Made by a program: the position numbers and the translations under genes
The notes under the pieces: model-generated
Database searches by the model: none
What the model saw: only the letters and a program-made list of their open reading frames with translations
Told to the model about the DNA's origin: nothing
IMG/VR virus record: IMGVR_UViG_3300033149_000842
Location: 1 to 31,717 of that record
DNA length: 31,717 nt
Direction: 5' to 3' (one strand)
DNA from: a virus
In this document: one piece after another, positions 22,392-29,729 of the stretch
Position numbering within the stretch: position 1 is the stretch's first letter
Layout: every line of letters begins with the position of its first letter

Positions 22392-23338
22392 TTAATACCT
22401 GGGTACATATACCCTTTACCCCTTATATTATCTCCCATATTACCTCGAGCAGGAAGGTTTATTCCCCTAAATCCTTTATCCACTAGGAATTCGTCAGGAT
22501 GTCTAGCAAGCACACGCATATGCCCTGCAAGCATCTTATCCAACTCTGCTTGAGCATTAGCTTGCTTTTCTACTTCCTCAAGTACTCTCCATCCAAATAT
22601 AGTAGCACCAAGACAGATTAAATCTTCTATATGTGATACTTCAGGCTCACTATCATCACCTGATAGAGCATCTTGCCACTTCCAATATACCAATTCGCCG
22701 CAAAGAGCCTCGCTTGGAGGATTACCTAGTTCGAATATATCTCCTTTGTCTATATACAAAGATGACTTATCAGATATTCTTTCAGTTATATCTGCTACAT
22801 GCTCTACAAAGTCCTCTTCAAGTATATACTCGAGCTTTCTACTATTAGTCCCATTATATATCTCCAGCATATGCGGAGCTGTTCCAGTATCTGTTAAGTC
22901 TATAGCAATCTCCTCAGTAGCAAGGGCACTTGTAGATGCAAGTTGAATAGTAGTAGAAGTTAGATTGATAACATAATAGAAGGTAAAAGCTGACAAGGGT
23001 GCAGGAGGGTCTGAATTAAGAAACTGTATCTTAGTACCTGTAGTTATATCAGTTGCTACAGTAATCACATCCGTACCTGTATTAATAGCACTAGATGCTA
23101 TGCTCTCCATCTTGTGGTCAAGAAGAGTTAAGGACTTAGCATACTTTAAGTCATCCGGAAAGGCATACTCCGTTTGACCTACTACAAATGGGAACTTAAC
23201 ACGCTTACGTAGTCCTTTAAAGTCGCACTGCCTATCAAGATAGTACATACCCCAATTTATCCAATTCTCTATATTATCATCTAGGTCATCTCTACCCAGC
23301 ATTAAAGCAATTTCTGTTACAAACTCACTTCTCTTCAT
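22388..23338 (-). CDS. Head-tail adaptor/tail tubular-type protein
   Basis: This 316-residue protein resembles podovirus head-tail adaptors. The N-terminal helical block (MKRSEFVTEIALMLGRDDL, then NWINWGMYYLDRQCDF) leads to a beta segment (FPFVVGQTEYAFPDDLKYAK). A beta insertion at about residues 84-158 (TGTDVITVATDITTGTKI, STTIQLASTSALA, DLTDTGTAPHML) is a small domain often seen inside phage structural proteins. The C-terminal half returns to helices (ISHIEDLICLGATIFGWRV is approximated by EDLICLGATIFGWRVLEE). It starts directly after the stop of the preceding gene. Order after portal, scaffold and capsid supports the call. Confidence 0.72.
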   Translation of the reverse strand: MKRSEFVTEIALMLGRDDLDDNIENWINWGMYYLDRQCDFKGLRKRVKFPFVVGQTEYAFPDDLKYAKSLTLLDHKMESIASSAINTGTDVITVATDITTGTKIQFLNSDPPAPLSAFTFYYVINLTSTTIQLASTSALATEEIAIDLTDTGTAPHMLEIYNGTNSRKLEYILEEDFVEHVADITERISDKSSLYIDKGDIFELGNPPSEALCGELVYWKWQDALSGDDSEPEVSHIEDLICLGATIFGWRVLEEVEKQANAQAELDKMLAGHMRVLARHPDEFLVDKGFRGINLPARGNMGDNIRGKGYMYPGIK

Positions 23339-23758
23339 CTACTCACCTTCTTTAGGTAACATAAATATCTGGTATACGCGATAGTGTTCCATAGTTAATT
23401 GCTTTGCTTCATCCAGCTTCTTAAGAGCATCTCTAATCATTCCAAGTGCAGCTTCTTCAAATACAAACTCTTTCTCAGGTACAGCAAGCCAACCAAGTTT
23501 CGCTTGTACGCTACCATCTTCTTGTGGCTCCAATCCTGCTTGAATATACTCTTCATCAGTAGCTCCTAACTCCATTTTAAGTTTAGTTACAATCTTCAAT
23601 GTAGCAAAGCTACCTTTTTGCGGAAGTAATTGCATGACTACAAGTCTCTCAAACAAATTCAACTTAGTCTTAAAAGGCTCAGCAGCTATAGCAAGAGCAC
23701 TCAAAAGAACAATTATACAAAGAACTAAAGCAATAATACTTAGTTTTCGCTTAAACAT
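23339..23758 (-). CDS. Small secreted-type late protein, unknown function
   Basis: The start is ATG 23758, 5 bases after AAGGAGGA; an upstream in-frame start would run through the terminator-like hairpin. The 139-residue product has a typical Sec signal (MFKRKLSIIALVLCIIVLL, then SALAIA) with likely cleavage before AEPFK. The mature part is helical and charged (LKIVTKLKMELGATDEEYIQ, LGMIRDALKKLDEAKQL). No family is recognised. It lies between two other genes with signal-like N-termini and may be exported or periplasmic; why a capsid-region gene should encode it is unclear. Confidence 0.65.
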   Translation of the reverse strand: MFKRKLSIIALVLCIIVLLSALAIAAEPFKTKLNLFERLVVMQLLPQKGSFATLKIVTKLKMELGATDEEYIQAGLEPQEDGSVQAKLGWLAVPEKEFVFEEAALGMIRDALKKLDEAKQLTMEHYRVYQIFMLPKEGE

Positions 23759-23770
23759 ATTTCTCCTCCT

Positions 23771-23804
23771 TTTTAAAAGAATTGCGGGGAATTTCACCCC
23801 GCAA
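23771..23804 (-). terminator. Rho-independent terminator-like hairpin
   Basis: On the minus strand an 8-bp stem, TTGCGGGG with CCCCGCAA (23797-23804 with 23782-23789), and a 7-base loop are followed by TTCTTTTAAAA. It begins 12 bases past the stop of the glycine-rich fibre gene and separates it from the next gene, so it may lower downstream expression. Confidence 0.65.
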
Positions 23805-23815
23805 GTATTCTAGTT

Positions 23816-25522
23816 TTACGGTACACAAACTGCACCTCTCCAAGTTGTTCCATCACATACTAAGAATGCTGTATTCAAAGTCTCTAATGTTAGTACTGCA
23901 CCAGCAGCATCATCCTGAATTGTAATAGTTTCTCCACCAGTATTAACGACAACAAGAAGAACGCCATCAGCGTCTGCCTCGTGTGGAAGCTTTAAAATCT
24001 CAGCGCCTGCACCGTTAGCATCAACGTACATAATGTTCCCTGTTATTAAAGTTCCAGTAGGTGTGCCAGGTACTAAAGTAGTAACTACAGTAGTATCATT
24101 CATGTCAATAGTTTGTACTCCCATATGCAAAAGACCAGCTGCAATGTCAACTTTACCAGGGGCACCTGCAGTACCTCCGCCAGCTCCGCCACCTGCTCCA
24201 GCAGTTAGTGTAATAGTTCCACCAGTACCACCTACGCCTGCACCTGCACCAGAATCTCCACCAGCGCCTGCAGTAATTGCAACAGCTCCTCCAACCCCAC
24301 CGTTTCCAGTACCATCACCAGTTAAACCAATACCAGTGATAAGAGAAAGTGCTCCACCTGCTCCACCTACAGCATTAGTTGTTACAGCAGCACTACCATC
24401 ACCAGTCTTCAAGCTAACAGCTCCACCAACCATTCCGGTTGAAGCTGTTCCACCATCGACACCACCATCTTCACTCTCTATATAAACAGCATGCCCTGCG
24501 GCATCATCTTCAGCAGCAAAACTAGATATAGCAGCTTCATCCATTTGCAACCAATCTACTCCACCGAACTGTACAGTTAATGGGTCTACAGAATTTAAAG
24601 TTAGCTCAGCAGTAGTTGTAATTATCTTGCCAGTAGCTATAGAAATGTTTCCACCTACAAATATAGCTTTAGCGACACCGAGACCACCATCAGTATGTAT
24701 TGAGCCTGTAGCTGCACTAGTAGAATCGGTAGTACCTGCAACGTCGAACTGAGTATCAGTTCCTACCAACATTAAGTCATCCGCACTTTCGTCCCAAAGC
24801 ATATGATTTCCAGATGTAGCAGAAAAGAACTGAACATCATGCCCCGTACCATTAACTCCAACTATAATTCCTCCGTTAGAAGTCACGAGTCCTGTAATAA
24901 CAACTGGAGGTGTAATAGTAATCGTGTCTGTACCAGTGCAAAATACTACCATGTCAGTAGTACCTGCCACAATACTTAGAGCATCTGCCTGTGCATCCTT
25001 AAGTGTAAGGTCATATACTCCAGTGGTACTTGTACTTAAATCTATATCATCTGTAAATAACACTTCCGGAATAATAGTAATTGTATCTGTATCCGTGCAG
25101 AACACCATCATATCAGTAACACCGCCTACGATAGACAAAGCGTCAGCTACACTATCTTTTAAGGTTATATCATAAACTCCAGTTCCGTTTACTGACATAT
25201 CAATGTCATCGCCAAGGTATAGTTGCTTAGTACAAGCAATTCCACCTTTAGTCTTTATCGAAGCAGTATCAAGGTCAGATGCGTCCGTAGTACTTGTAAC
25301 TGTTATACTTGTATAAGAAGTATCTACAGTCTCTACCGCAATTGTTACTCCATCCGTGTCATCTATTAGCATGATAGAAGTACCATCTGCGTCTACATAG
25401 TCTATATAAGTATTAGCAGCGTCTTTCTCTATGAATAGACCAGGGTCAGTAGCACTAACTCCACTTACAAAGCAAAATAGAGTAAGTAATACTATTAAAA
25501 ATATCGAAATTCTCTTAAACAT
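23816..25522 (-). CDS. Secreted-type glycine-rich fibre/decoration protein
   Basis: This 568-residue protein starts at ATG 25522 after GGGAGGTGAG. It opens with a Sec signal (MFKRISIFLIVLLTLFCFV, then SGVSA) and probable cleavage before TDPGL. Two tandem ~53-residue modules follow (GVYDITLKDSVADALSIVGG near 114 and GVYDLTLKDAQADALSIVAG near 167). A very glycine-rich part at about 361-455 contains four 22-23-residue units starting GGAVSL, GGALSL, GGAVAI and GGTITL, as in beta-helical or polyglycine fibres. The C-terminus (ILKLPHEADADGVLLVVVNT, then GGETITIQDDAAG) is fibre-like. It is likely a capsid fibre or surface-displayed protein; the export signal is unexpected. Confidence 0.7.
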   Translation of the reverse strand: MFKRISIFLIVLLTLFCFVSGVSATDPGLFIEKDAANTYIDYVDADGTSIMLIDDTDGVTIAVETVDTSYTSITVTSTTDASDLDTASIKTKGGIACTKQLYLGDDIDMSVNGTGVYDITLKDSVADALSIVGGVTDMMVFCTDTDTITIIPEVLFTDDIDLSTSTTGVYDLTLKDAQADALSIVAGTTDMVVFCTGTDTITITPPVVITGLVTSNGGIIVGVNGTGHDVQFFSATSGNHMLWDESADDLMLVGTDTQFDVAGTTDSTSAATGSIHTDGGLGVAKAIFVGGNISIATGKIITTTAELTLNSVDPLTVQFGGVDWLQMDEAAISSFAAEDDAAGHAVYIESEDGGVDGGTASTGMVGGAVSLKTGDGSAAVTTNAVGGAGGALSLITGIGLTGDGTGNGGVGGAVAITAGAGGDSGAGAGVGGTGGTITLTAGAGGGAGGGTAGAPGKVDIAAGLLHMGVQTIDMNDTTVVTTLVPGTPTGTLITGNIMYVDANGAGAEILKLPHEADADGVLLVVVNTGGETITIQDDAAGAVLTLETLNTAFLVCDGTTWRGAVCVP

Positions 25523-25556
25523 TATATTTTCTCACCTCCCTATGTCCTAAAACCTA

Positions 25557-25580
25557 TTGCAAGATACTGCACACTTGCAA
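25557..25580 (-). terminator. Weak hairpin after the 70-residue gene
   Basis: A 7-bp stem (TTGCAAG with CTTGCAA, 25557-25563 with 25574-25580) and a 10-base loop lie just past the stop at 25590. On the minus strand it is followed by TAGGTTTTA, which is only a short T-run. It may be a weak terminator or chance. Confidence 0.3.
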
Positions 25581-25589
25581 GAAGAGTAG

Positions 25590-25802
25590 TCAAATTTGTA
25601 CCAAGTCATACTCAAAGGTATACCCATCTTTGGATACTACATTTAAAAGTAGTAAGTATCTAAAAAGGTCACTAATGTCAGAAGCGTCTACTCCGTCAGT
25701 TGCATACGTACCTAAAGTCAAAGTACCAAAGTCAATCATTACGTTATAAGCATCTGGTATGGCTTTAGGATAGCGCAGTTCTGAACTTAAAGTTATACTC
25801 AT
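25590..25802 (-). CDS. Small late protein, unknown
   Basis: The 70-residue protein starts at ATG 25802 after GAGGAG. It is predicted to be mostly beta (MSITLSSELRYP, YNVMIDFGTLTLGTYATDG) with a hydrophobic helix (ISDLFRYLLLLNVV) and an acidic end. No motif is recognised. A palindromic site and a terminator-like hairpin lie directly upstream, so it may head a separate transcription unit that includes the secreted fibre gene. It probably serves a minor capsid or fibre role. Confidence 0.62.
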   Translation of the reverse strand: MSITLSSELRYPKAIPDAYNVMIDFGTLTLGTYATDGVDASDISDLFRYLLLLNVVSKDGYTFEYDLVQI

Positions 25803-25817
25803 TATTATTCATCTCCT

Positions 25818-25842
25818 CGTAATATCAATTATTGAATTTGCG
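25818..25842. promoter_or_regulatory. 25-bp imperfect palindrome, site 3
   Basis: The sequence has the form CGTA-N3-TCAAT-T-ATTGA-N3-TGCG, with one half-site mismatch. Read on the minus strand it gives TTCAATAATTGATATTACGA followed by GGAG, closely matching site 1 with its downstream ribosome site. It lies between a hairpin and the start of the 70-residue gene. Confidence 0.5.
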
Positions 25843-25864
25843 GGAGCCACGAAGACTCCCGCAA
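25838..25864 (-). terminator. Strong GC hairpin downstream of the decoration-like gene
   Basis: A perfect 9-bp stem (TTGCGGGAG with CTCCCGCAA) and a 9-base loop begin 6 bases past the stop at 25871. No T-run follows on the minus strand (ATTCAAT), so it could be a factor-assisted terminator or an mRNA-end protector. It overlaps palindrome site 3 by five bases. Confidence 0.5.
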
Positions 25865-25870
25865 GCTCTT

Positions 25871-26623
25871 TTATCCTAACTTGTAATCGACTAATAGAGA
25901 CTCATCAGAAGCTGCACAATACGAAGCTGCATTTCCTATCAAAGTATCTCCAACAGCCGTTAATACATCTACATCAGTAGCGGCAGCGCAAAGAGCAACT
26001 CCAACATGTATCTCTGAGTCTTTGTTTATAGCAGGACCTATCCCATTTACTAACAACCAGAAATAATATGCTTTAGTTACATCTATTGGTGCTACTCCTA
26101 ATGTCCTACCAGTATTGCTTGCCCCTCCAGTTACACTAGCATTAACTATAATCCCGTTATAAGGATTAGCTATTATCTTAACTGTATTAGTATCAGCTAT
26201 TGCCTCATCTAACTTATCCCTAAACTTAAAGGTAACTGTAGCAGCAGTGCCAGTAGTAAATGCGTTATGGGACTTAATCCTTCTAACTAATCCCTCAGAA
26301 GCTCCACTATCAATTAATAGCCATCCGCCTTCATAAGCATTAGCTACAAAACTAGCATGCCCAGTAGGGATAGTAACTTGTAACTCTTTATCATCAGTTA
26401 CTCCAGCTGTTGGAATAACAAGATTGACGTCATTGCTCTCGTCTACTGCAGGTGCCTGTTGTAGTTGCCCCATGACAAGGGCTGTATCCGCGCCACATTT
26501 AGAGTATACATAAATCCTACCATCGTTAAATGGCATTCTAAATCCTATTTCAGCAACCTTTTGTGATTGTGCTTTAAATATACTCTGTGGCGGTCTTACT
26601 TGTGCTAACATTCCACCGTCCAT
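25871..26623 (-). CDS. Putative capsid decoration/head protein
   Basis: This 250-residue protein follows the capsid gene. ATG 26623 comes after AAGGAGG. It is a beta-rich protein with Ala/Thr/Val/Gly bias (VTIPTGHASFVANAYEGGWL, AATVTFKFRDKLDEAIADTN, IIVNASVTGGASNTGRTLG). No signal, coiled coil or membrane span is seen. Abundant beta strands and location directly after the major capsid gene suggest a head decoration or structural protein. A family was not recognised with certainty; a minor capsid or head-fibre protein is an alternative. Its end is followed by a strong hairpin, consistent with a separately controlled, highly expressed head gene set. Confidence 0.6.
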   Translation of the reverse strand: MDGGMLAQVRPPQSIFKAQSQKVAEIGFRMPFNDGRIYVYSKCGADTALVMGQLQQAPAVDESNDVNLVIPTAGVTDDKELQVTIPTGHASFVANAYEGGWLLIDSGASEGLVRRIKSHNAFTTGTAATVTFKFRDKLDEAIADTNTVKIIANPYNGIIVNASVTGGASNTGRTLGVAPIDVTKAYYFWLLVNGIGPAINKDSEIHVGVALCAAATDVDVLTAVGDTLIGNAASYCAASDESLLVDYKLG

Positions 26624-26655
26624 TTTTAAATCCTCCTTCGATTTTTATGGGCTAT

Positions 26656-26686
26656 CTCCGAAGCACTATTGGCTTAATGCTCGGAG
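26656..26686 (-). terminator. Hairpin between capsid and decoration-like genes
   Basis: An interrupted stem, CTCCGA-GCA with TGC-T-TCGGAG (26678-26686 with 26656-26665, one bulged base), lies 13 bases past the capsid stop. There is no T-run, so it is more likely an mRNA-stabilising or attenuating hairpin than a full terminator. Confidence 0.4.
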
Positions 26687-26698
26687 GATATTCATTAA

Positions 26699-27682
26699 CT
26701 AACTTATATCATAAATTACACCAAGACTTGCGCGCCTATCGCAAATTAGTTGGAGAGCTATACAAATCTGCGCAGCCCTATCCTTAACTTGATTAGGAAT
26801 ATCTTTCCATGAAGTTAAGTCGAAGTTTGCTGCAGGGTCGATAACTAACTTAAGGATTTGTGTACCAACAACATATAACTTACCACTATTAGCATGCTCG
26901 GACCAAATAATTGGTCTGCCTTTAAACTGAATGTTCTCAAACTGAGCATCACCAAGTGTCTTATTATAAATTCTATGTTGCTCTAAGGTGTTATCTTCAA
27001 TCATCTCATATATATCTTGTGTAGTTATAAATGTATCCGGTTTATATGATTTCTTCCCTTTACCACAATCGTTAAGCATAGTTCTCATATATTTATCTAA
27101 CCATACAGAAGGCTTTAATCCAGACATAGATACAGCTTTATTCTCCCACCAAGTTTTAGAACTAGAAGCTACACCACCAAGTGTACCTCTACTACCAGAA
27201 GCAGCAGCAACGATTACATTATCCAGTCCATTAATATCGTCTCCAGCTCCATTACCAAATAGCTGTTGCTCTAACTGGTCGTTACATTCACTCTTAGCAG
27301 TATCCATCTCTATCTTCATCTGATTAAGTATCTGGTATTTTCCCCTGTTCTGTAAGTCTTCCTGCCAGTATCTTACGAGAGAAATTGCCGCATACGCCCA
27401 TTTGTAAATAGCGTCTGTAGCTTTCTCATCTCTAGACAAGTCAATAGTTCCACCTTTGTGCATCATCTTAAACGTAGTATTCCTACCATAGAGTAAAGGT
27501 CTAACTATAAACTTACCACCAGGAATATAGAGAACAGCTTTCTTAGCTTTATAGAACCAGAACCATAGTGGAGTCTCCACAAATATCTGGTCTATAGCTT
27601 CCTTCTTATGGTCTCTCCAAGTAGTTGTATATAGGTCGTCAAGGTCTTGAGTTAACTGCGAATTGGATATACTCCAAGCCAC
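26699..27682 (-). CDS. Major capsid protein
   Basis: This 327-residue protein resembles the HK97-fold capsid proteins of podovirus-like phages. An N-terminal helical region (LTQDLDDLYTTTWRDHKKEA) precedes a central part (YAAISLVRYWQEDLQNRGKY). The GNGAGDDINGLDNVI segment is typical of the loop after the long helix. The C-terminal half has QFENIQFKGRPIIWSEHA, as expected for the P-domain/A-domain end. GTG 27682 lies 8 bases after AAGAGG; the GTG at 27691 overlaps that site, so I prefer the later one. The acidic scaffold gene directly upstream strengthens the call. Head assembly is its role. Confidence 0.82.
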   Translation of the reverse strand: MAWSISNSQLTQDLDDLYTTTWRDHKKEAIDQIFVETPLWFWFYKAKKAVLYIPGGKFIVRPLLYGRNTTFKMMHKGGTIDLSRDEKATDAIYKWAYAAISLVRYWQEDLQNRGKYQILNQMKIEMDTAKSECNDQLEQQLFGNGAGDDINGLDNVIVAAASGSRGTLGGVASSSKTWWENKAVSMSGLKPSVWLDKYMRTMLNDCGKGKKSYKPDTFITTQDIYEMIEDNTLEQHRIYNKTLGDAQFENIQFKGRPIIWSEHANSGKLYVVGTQILKLVIDPAANFDLTSWKDIPNQVKDRAAQICIALQLICDRRASLGVIYDIS

Positions 27683-27694
27683 GATACTCACCTC

Positions 27695-28426
27695 TTATTT
27701 TCTAGATTTGCCAAAGATGTGGTCGAAGTTTCGTGAAGAGGCTTCATCCAAAGATAAGTCTTTTTGCTCAGTCATTTCTCTTAAGCCTTCTCCAGGCTTT
27801 AGAGTCTTATTAGGAATTCTAGCTTGAGGATATTGAGGAGCTTTCTTCCCAGAAACTAAAGAATATAAATCATCCATAGAATTTCCTCTAGTTGTATTAG
27901 CTTTAGCTTCCATAGCAGCTCCATACTTATCGAACTCAGCTTGTCCTACTCTATCTATAAAGTCTTTAACCGTGCCCTGTGCAGCGACATTAGCCTGACC
28001 AGAAATAAATGTAGCCATTTGAGTAGCTAACTTATCTATCTCAGGCTTAACAACATCAGTGGCAGCTTTACTTACTTTAGAAAGTGCATGAGATAAGAAC
28101 TCTTGTCTACTCATACCTTCAAGTCTATCCCTCTCTGCTTGCACTTGCTCCGCTGTAGGTATAGCTTTCACTTCCTTTACAGGTTCTTGCTTCATAGAAT
28201 TACCCAACTTAGCAAAGAACTCAGGAGATGTAAACACCTTCATGAGTCTTTCCTGACTTTCTTCAAGTCTCTTCATTCTTGTACTCGTTTCTTCTTCCTT
28301 CTTTGACACGTTTTCCTTGTCAGTAGTATCGTCTACTTTCTCTTTAGCATCTTCGCCTTCATCTGGCATATTGCCAGCTACGACAGTCTCGTCGATAATC
28401 TCAACTTCATTATCAGGTATCTTCAT
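27695..28426 (-). CDS. Scaffolding protein
   Basis: This 243-residue protein is highly charged and helical, with no hydrophobic core segments. The N-terminus is very acidic (EVEIIDETVVAGNMPDEGED, then AKEKVDDTTDKE), followed by a coiled-coil-like stretch (RMKRLEESQERLMKVF, QVQAERDRLEGMSRQEF). The C-terminus is basic (NFDHIFGKSRK), as expected for a scaffold that contacts capsid shells. It starts at ATG 28426 after TAGGAGG. Position immediately before the capsid gene is the standard scaffold place. There is no serine-protease motif, so capsid maturation cleavage is not indicated by this gene. Confidence 0.75.
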   Translation of the reverse strand: MKIPDNEVEIIDETVVAGNMPDEGEDAKEKVDDTTDKENVSKKEEETSTRMKRLEESQERLMKVFTSPEFFAKLGNSMKQEPVKEVKAIPTAEQVQAERDRLEGMSRQEFLSHALSKVSKAATDVVKPEIDKLATQMATFISGQANVAAQGTVKDFIDRVGQAEFDKYGAAMEAKANTTRGNSMDDLYSLVSGKKAPQYPQARIPNKTLKPGEGLREMTEQKDLSLDEASSRNFDHIFGKSRK

Positions 28427-28436
28427 AACATTCCTC

Positions 28437-29069
28437 CTATTTCTTTATAATTTCTTCTACTAATCGCACGCCCTTCTTAGAATTACAACTTCTACATGCA
28501 GGGGCAACATTTTCCTTTACGTTATTCCCACCTCGACTTATAGGAATAATATGGTCTATTGTAGGCAAGTTAGAATGACTAAAACTCTCACCACAATAAG
28601 CACACTTATACCTATAATCCTCTAATATCTCTAACCACTCATCAAAAGTTAGTGTATTAGCAAGCTTTCGCTCTCTATCCCTTCTCACAATATGTCCTCT
28701 TTGAACAGACGTCCTTCCAACACAGGTCTCACGCCATGCTTTTGCATATTCAGGATTCTTAGCCCTCCATTCTGCTTGATAATTTAGACAGCGCTCACGA
28801 TTTTTAGCCTGCCACTCTTTAGTACGTACCAAAATGCGCTCAGAATTTTTAGCAGAATACTTCTTGTTATAATCAGGATTATCATCTCTCCACTTTTTGC
28901 TATTTGCACTAGCATACCCAGGGTGCTTTTCTCTCCACTTTTTACCAGCTATACTAGCATACCCAGGATACCTAGCTTCTCTCCTTTTATTATACTCTTT
29001 GTAAAGCCTCCTACGCTCATCATCCTTCTTCTGTTCCTCAATTATAAACTCAAGCATAGGATTACCCAT
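28437..29069 (-). CDS. Free-standing HNH endonuclease with N-terminal repeats
   Basis: This 210-residue protein carries an HNH domain at about residues 155-200: CAYC (156-159), IDHIIP (Asp172-His173), Asn187, then CRSC (192-195) followed by Asn196. The cysteines form a structural zinc site, while His173 and Asn187 fit the catalytic set. Residues 30-112 are short Trp/Pro/Tyr repeats (RYPGYASIAGKKWREKHPGY, SANSKKWRDDNPDY, EWRAKNPEYAKAWRE), typical DNA-contacting modules of phage homing enzymes. It lies between the scaffold gene and a small unknown gene and interrupts the head cassette, so it is probably a mobile insertion. Start ATG 29069 overlaps the previous gene by 8 bases. Confidence 0.85.
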   Translation of the reverse strand: MGNPMLEFIIEEQKKDDERRRLYKEYNKRREARYPGYASIAGKKWREKHPGYASANSKKWRDDNPDYNKKYSAKNSERILVRTKEWQAKNRERCLNYQAEWRAKNPEYAKAWRETCVGRTSVQRGHIVRRDRERKLANTLTFDEWLEILEDYRYKCAYCGESFSHSNLPTIDHIIPISRGGNNVKENVAPACRSCNSKKGVRLVEEIIKK

Positions 29070-29427
29070 TTATACTTCTGTTCCTTACATATACACCATA
29101 TTCTAAAATTAAATGCTTTCCAGCCAAATTTATATCGCTTCCTGCCCATTCACCACTAAAGCTGACTGATATAGGCTCATTCTTATTCTTATCATTTATA
29201 GTAATATAAGCCTTTCTAATATGTGCAGGCAACTTCTCTTTAATCTTCTTTGATTTCTTTGAAAGCATCTTCAGTTTAAGCTTCGAAGACTCAGGCGTAC
29301 CACCTAAGCTAGCCTTTGCATCAGATGCACCAGCTTTTATACCCATTACTACAGCTTCTGTCACTTTACCCGGTGCTAAAGTCAAGTTAGCTAAATCTTC
29401 TAAAGCTCCTTTATCTTCCTTCTTCAT
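29062..29427 (-). CDS. Small late protein between zinc ribbon and HNH, unknown
   Basis: This 121-residue protein starts at ATG 29427 after GAAAGGAGG; the longer form begins inside the upstream gene without a ribosome site. The N-terminal half is Ala/Leu/Lys-rich and helical (ALEDLANLTLAPGKVTEAVV, then a Lys-rich KMLSKKSKKIKEKLP). The C-terminal half looks beta-rich (KAYITINDKNKNEPISVSFS, then GKHLILEYGVYV). No family is recognised. Its location in the head cassette suggests a minor head or scaffold-linked protein, with no further support. Confidence 0.65.
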   Translation of the reverse strand: MKKEDKGALEDLANLTLAPGKVTEAVVMGIKAGASDAKASLGGTPESSKLKLKMLSKKSKKIKEKLPAHIRKAYITINDKNKNEPISVSFSGEWAGSDINLAGKHLILEYGVYVRNRSING

Positions 29428-29441
29428 AGTTTTCCCTCCTT

Positions 29442-29729
29442 TCAATCTAATATTGGGGATATACAGTTATGTTCTTTAACCGCATCCCTTAATTGCTGTT
29501 TACTAGTCACTTTCACTATATCGTCATCTTCCTCAGTCATATGCTCCAATACCAACGGCTTATTCTCTCTTCCGTACATAGTAGTTCGTAAGTTCACGGA
29601 AGTAAGTCCAGCAAACCATATCTCTGTACTACCTCCGCATTCACACTTTATCTGAAGTCTATCTTCTATTCTAGCAAACTCATCAAATACTTTACCGCAT
29701 TTGAGGCACTTTACCCGGTACATTGGCAC
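29442..29729 (-). CDS. Small zinc-ribbon protein (FmdB-like start)
   Basis: This 95-residue protein starts at GTG 29729, 8 bases after GGGAGG, overlapping the portal gene end by 38 bases. Four cysteines form a zinc ribbon: Cys8 and Cys11 (VKCLKCGKVF) plus Cys29 and Cys31 (IKCECGGS), the FmdB-like arrangement common in small phage proteins. The rest is an acidic, mostly helical tail (MTEEDDDIVKVTSKQQLRDA). It lies directly after the portal gene, a usual position for such proteins. A regulatory or assembly role is possible; none is proven. Confidence 0.72.
   Translation of the reverse strand: MPMYRVKCLKCGKVFDEFARIEDRLQIKCECGGSTEIWFAGLTSVNLRTTMYGRENKPLVLEHMTEEDDDIVKVTSKQQLRDAVKEHNCISPILD

Noticed and set aside
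22388-23338. Ig-like host-binding protein because of the beta insertion
   Set aside because: The helical flanks and gene order fit a head-tail adaptor; the insertion alone is common in phage structural proteins.
24033-24485. 150-codon plus-strand frame rich in Pro/Ala/Val
   Set aside because: It is the mirror of the glycine-rich repeats of the fibre gene (Gly codons read as Pro/Ala) with no ribosome site.
28911-28965. CRISPR-like or regulatory repeat (CTAGCATACCCAGG twice)
   Set aside because: The repeats lie in frame in the HNH gene and encode its PGYAS modules; only two copies, without spacers.
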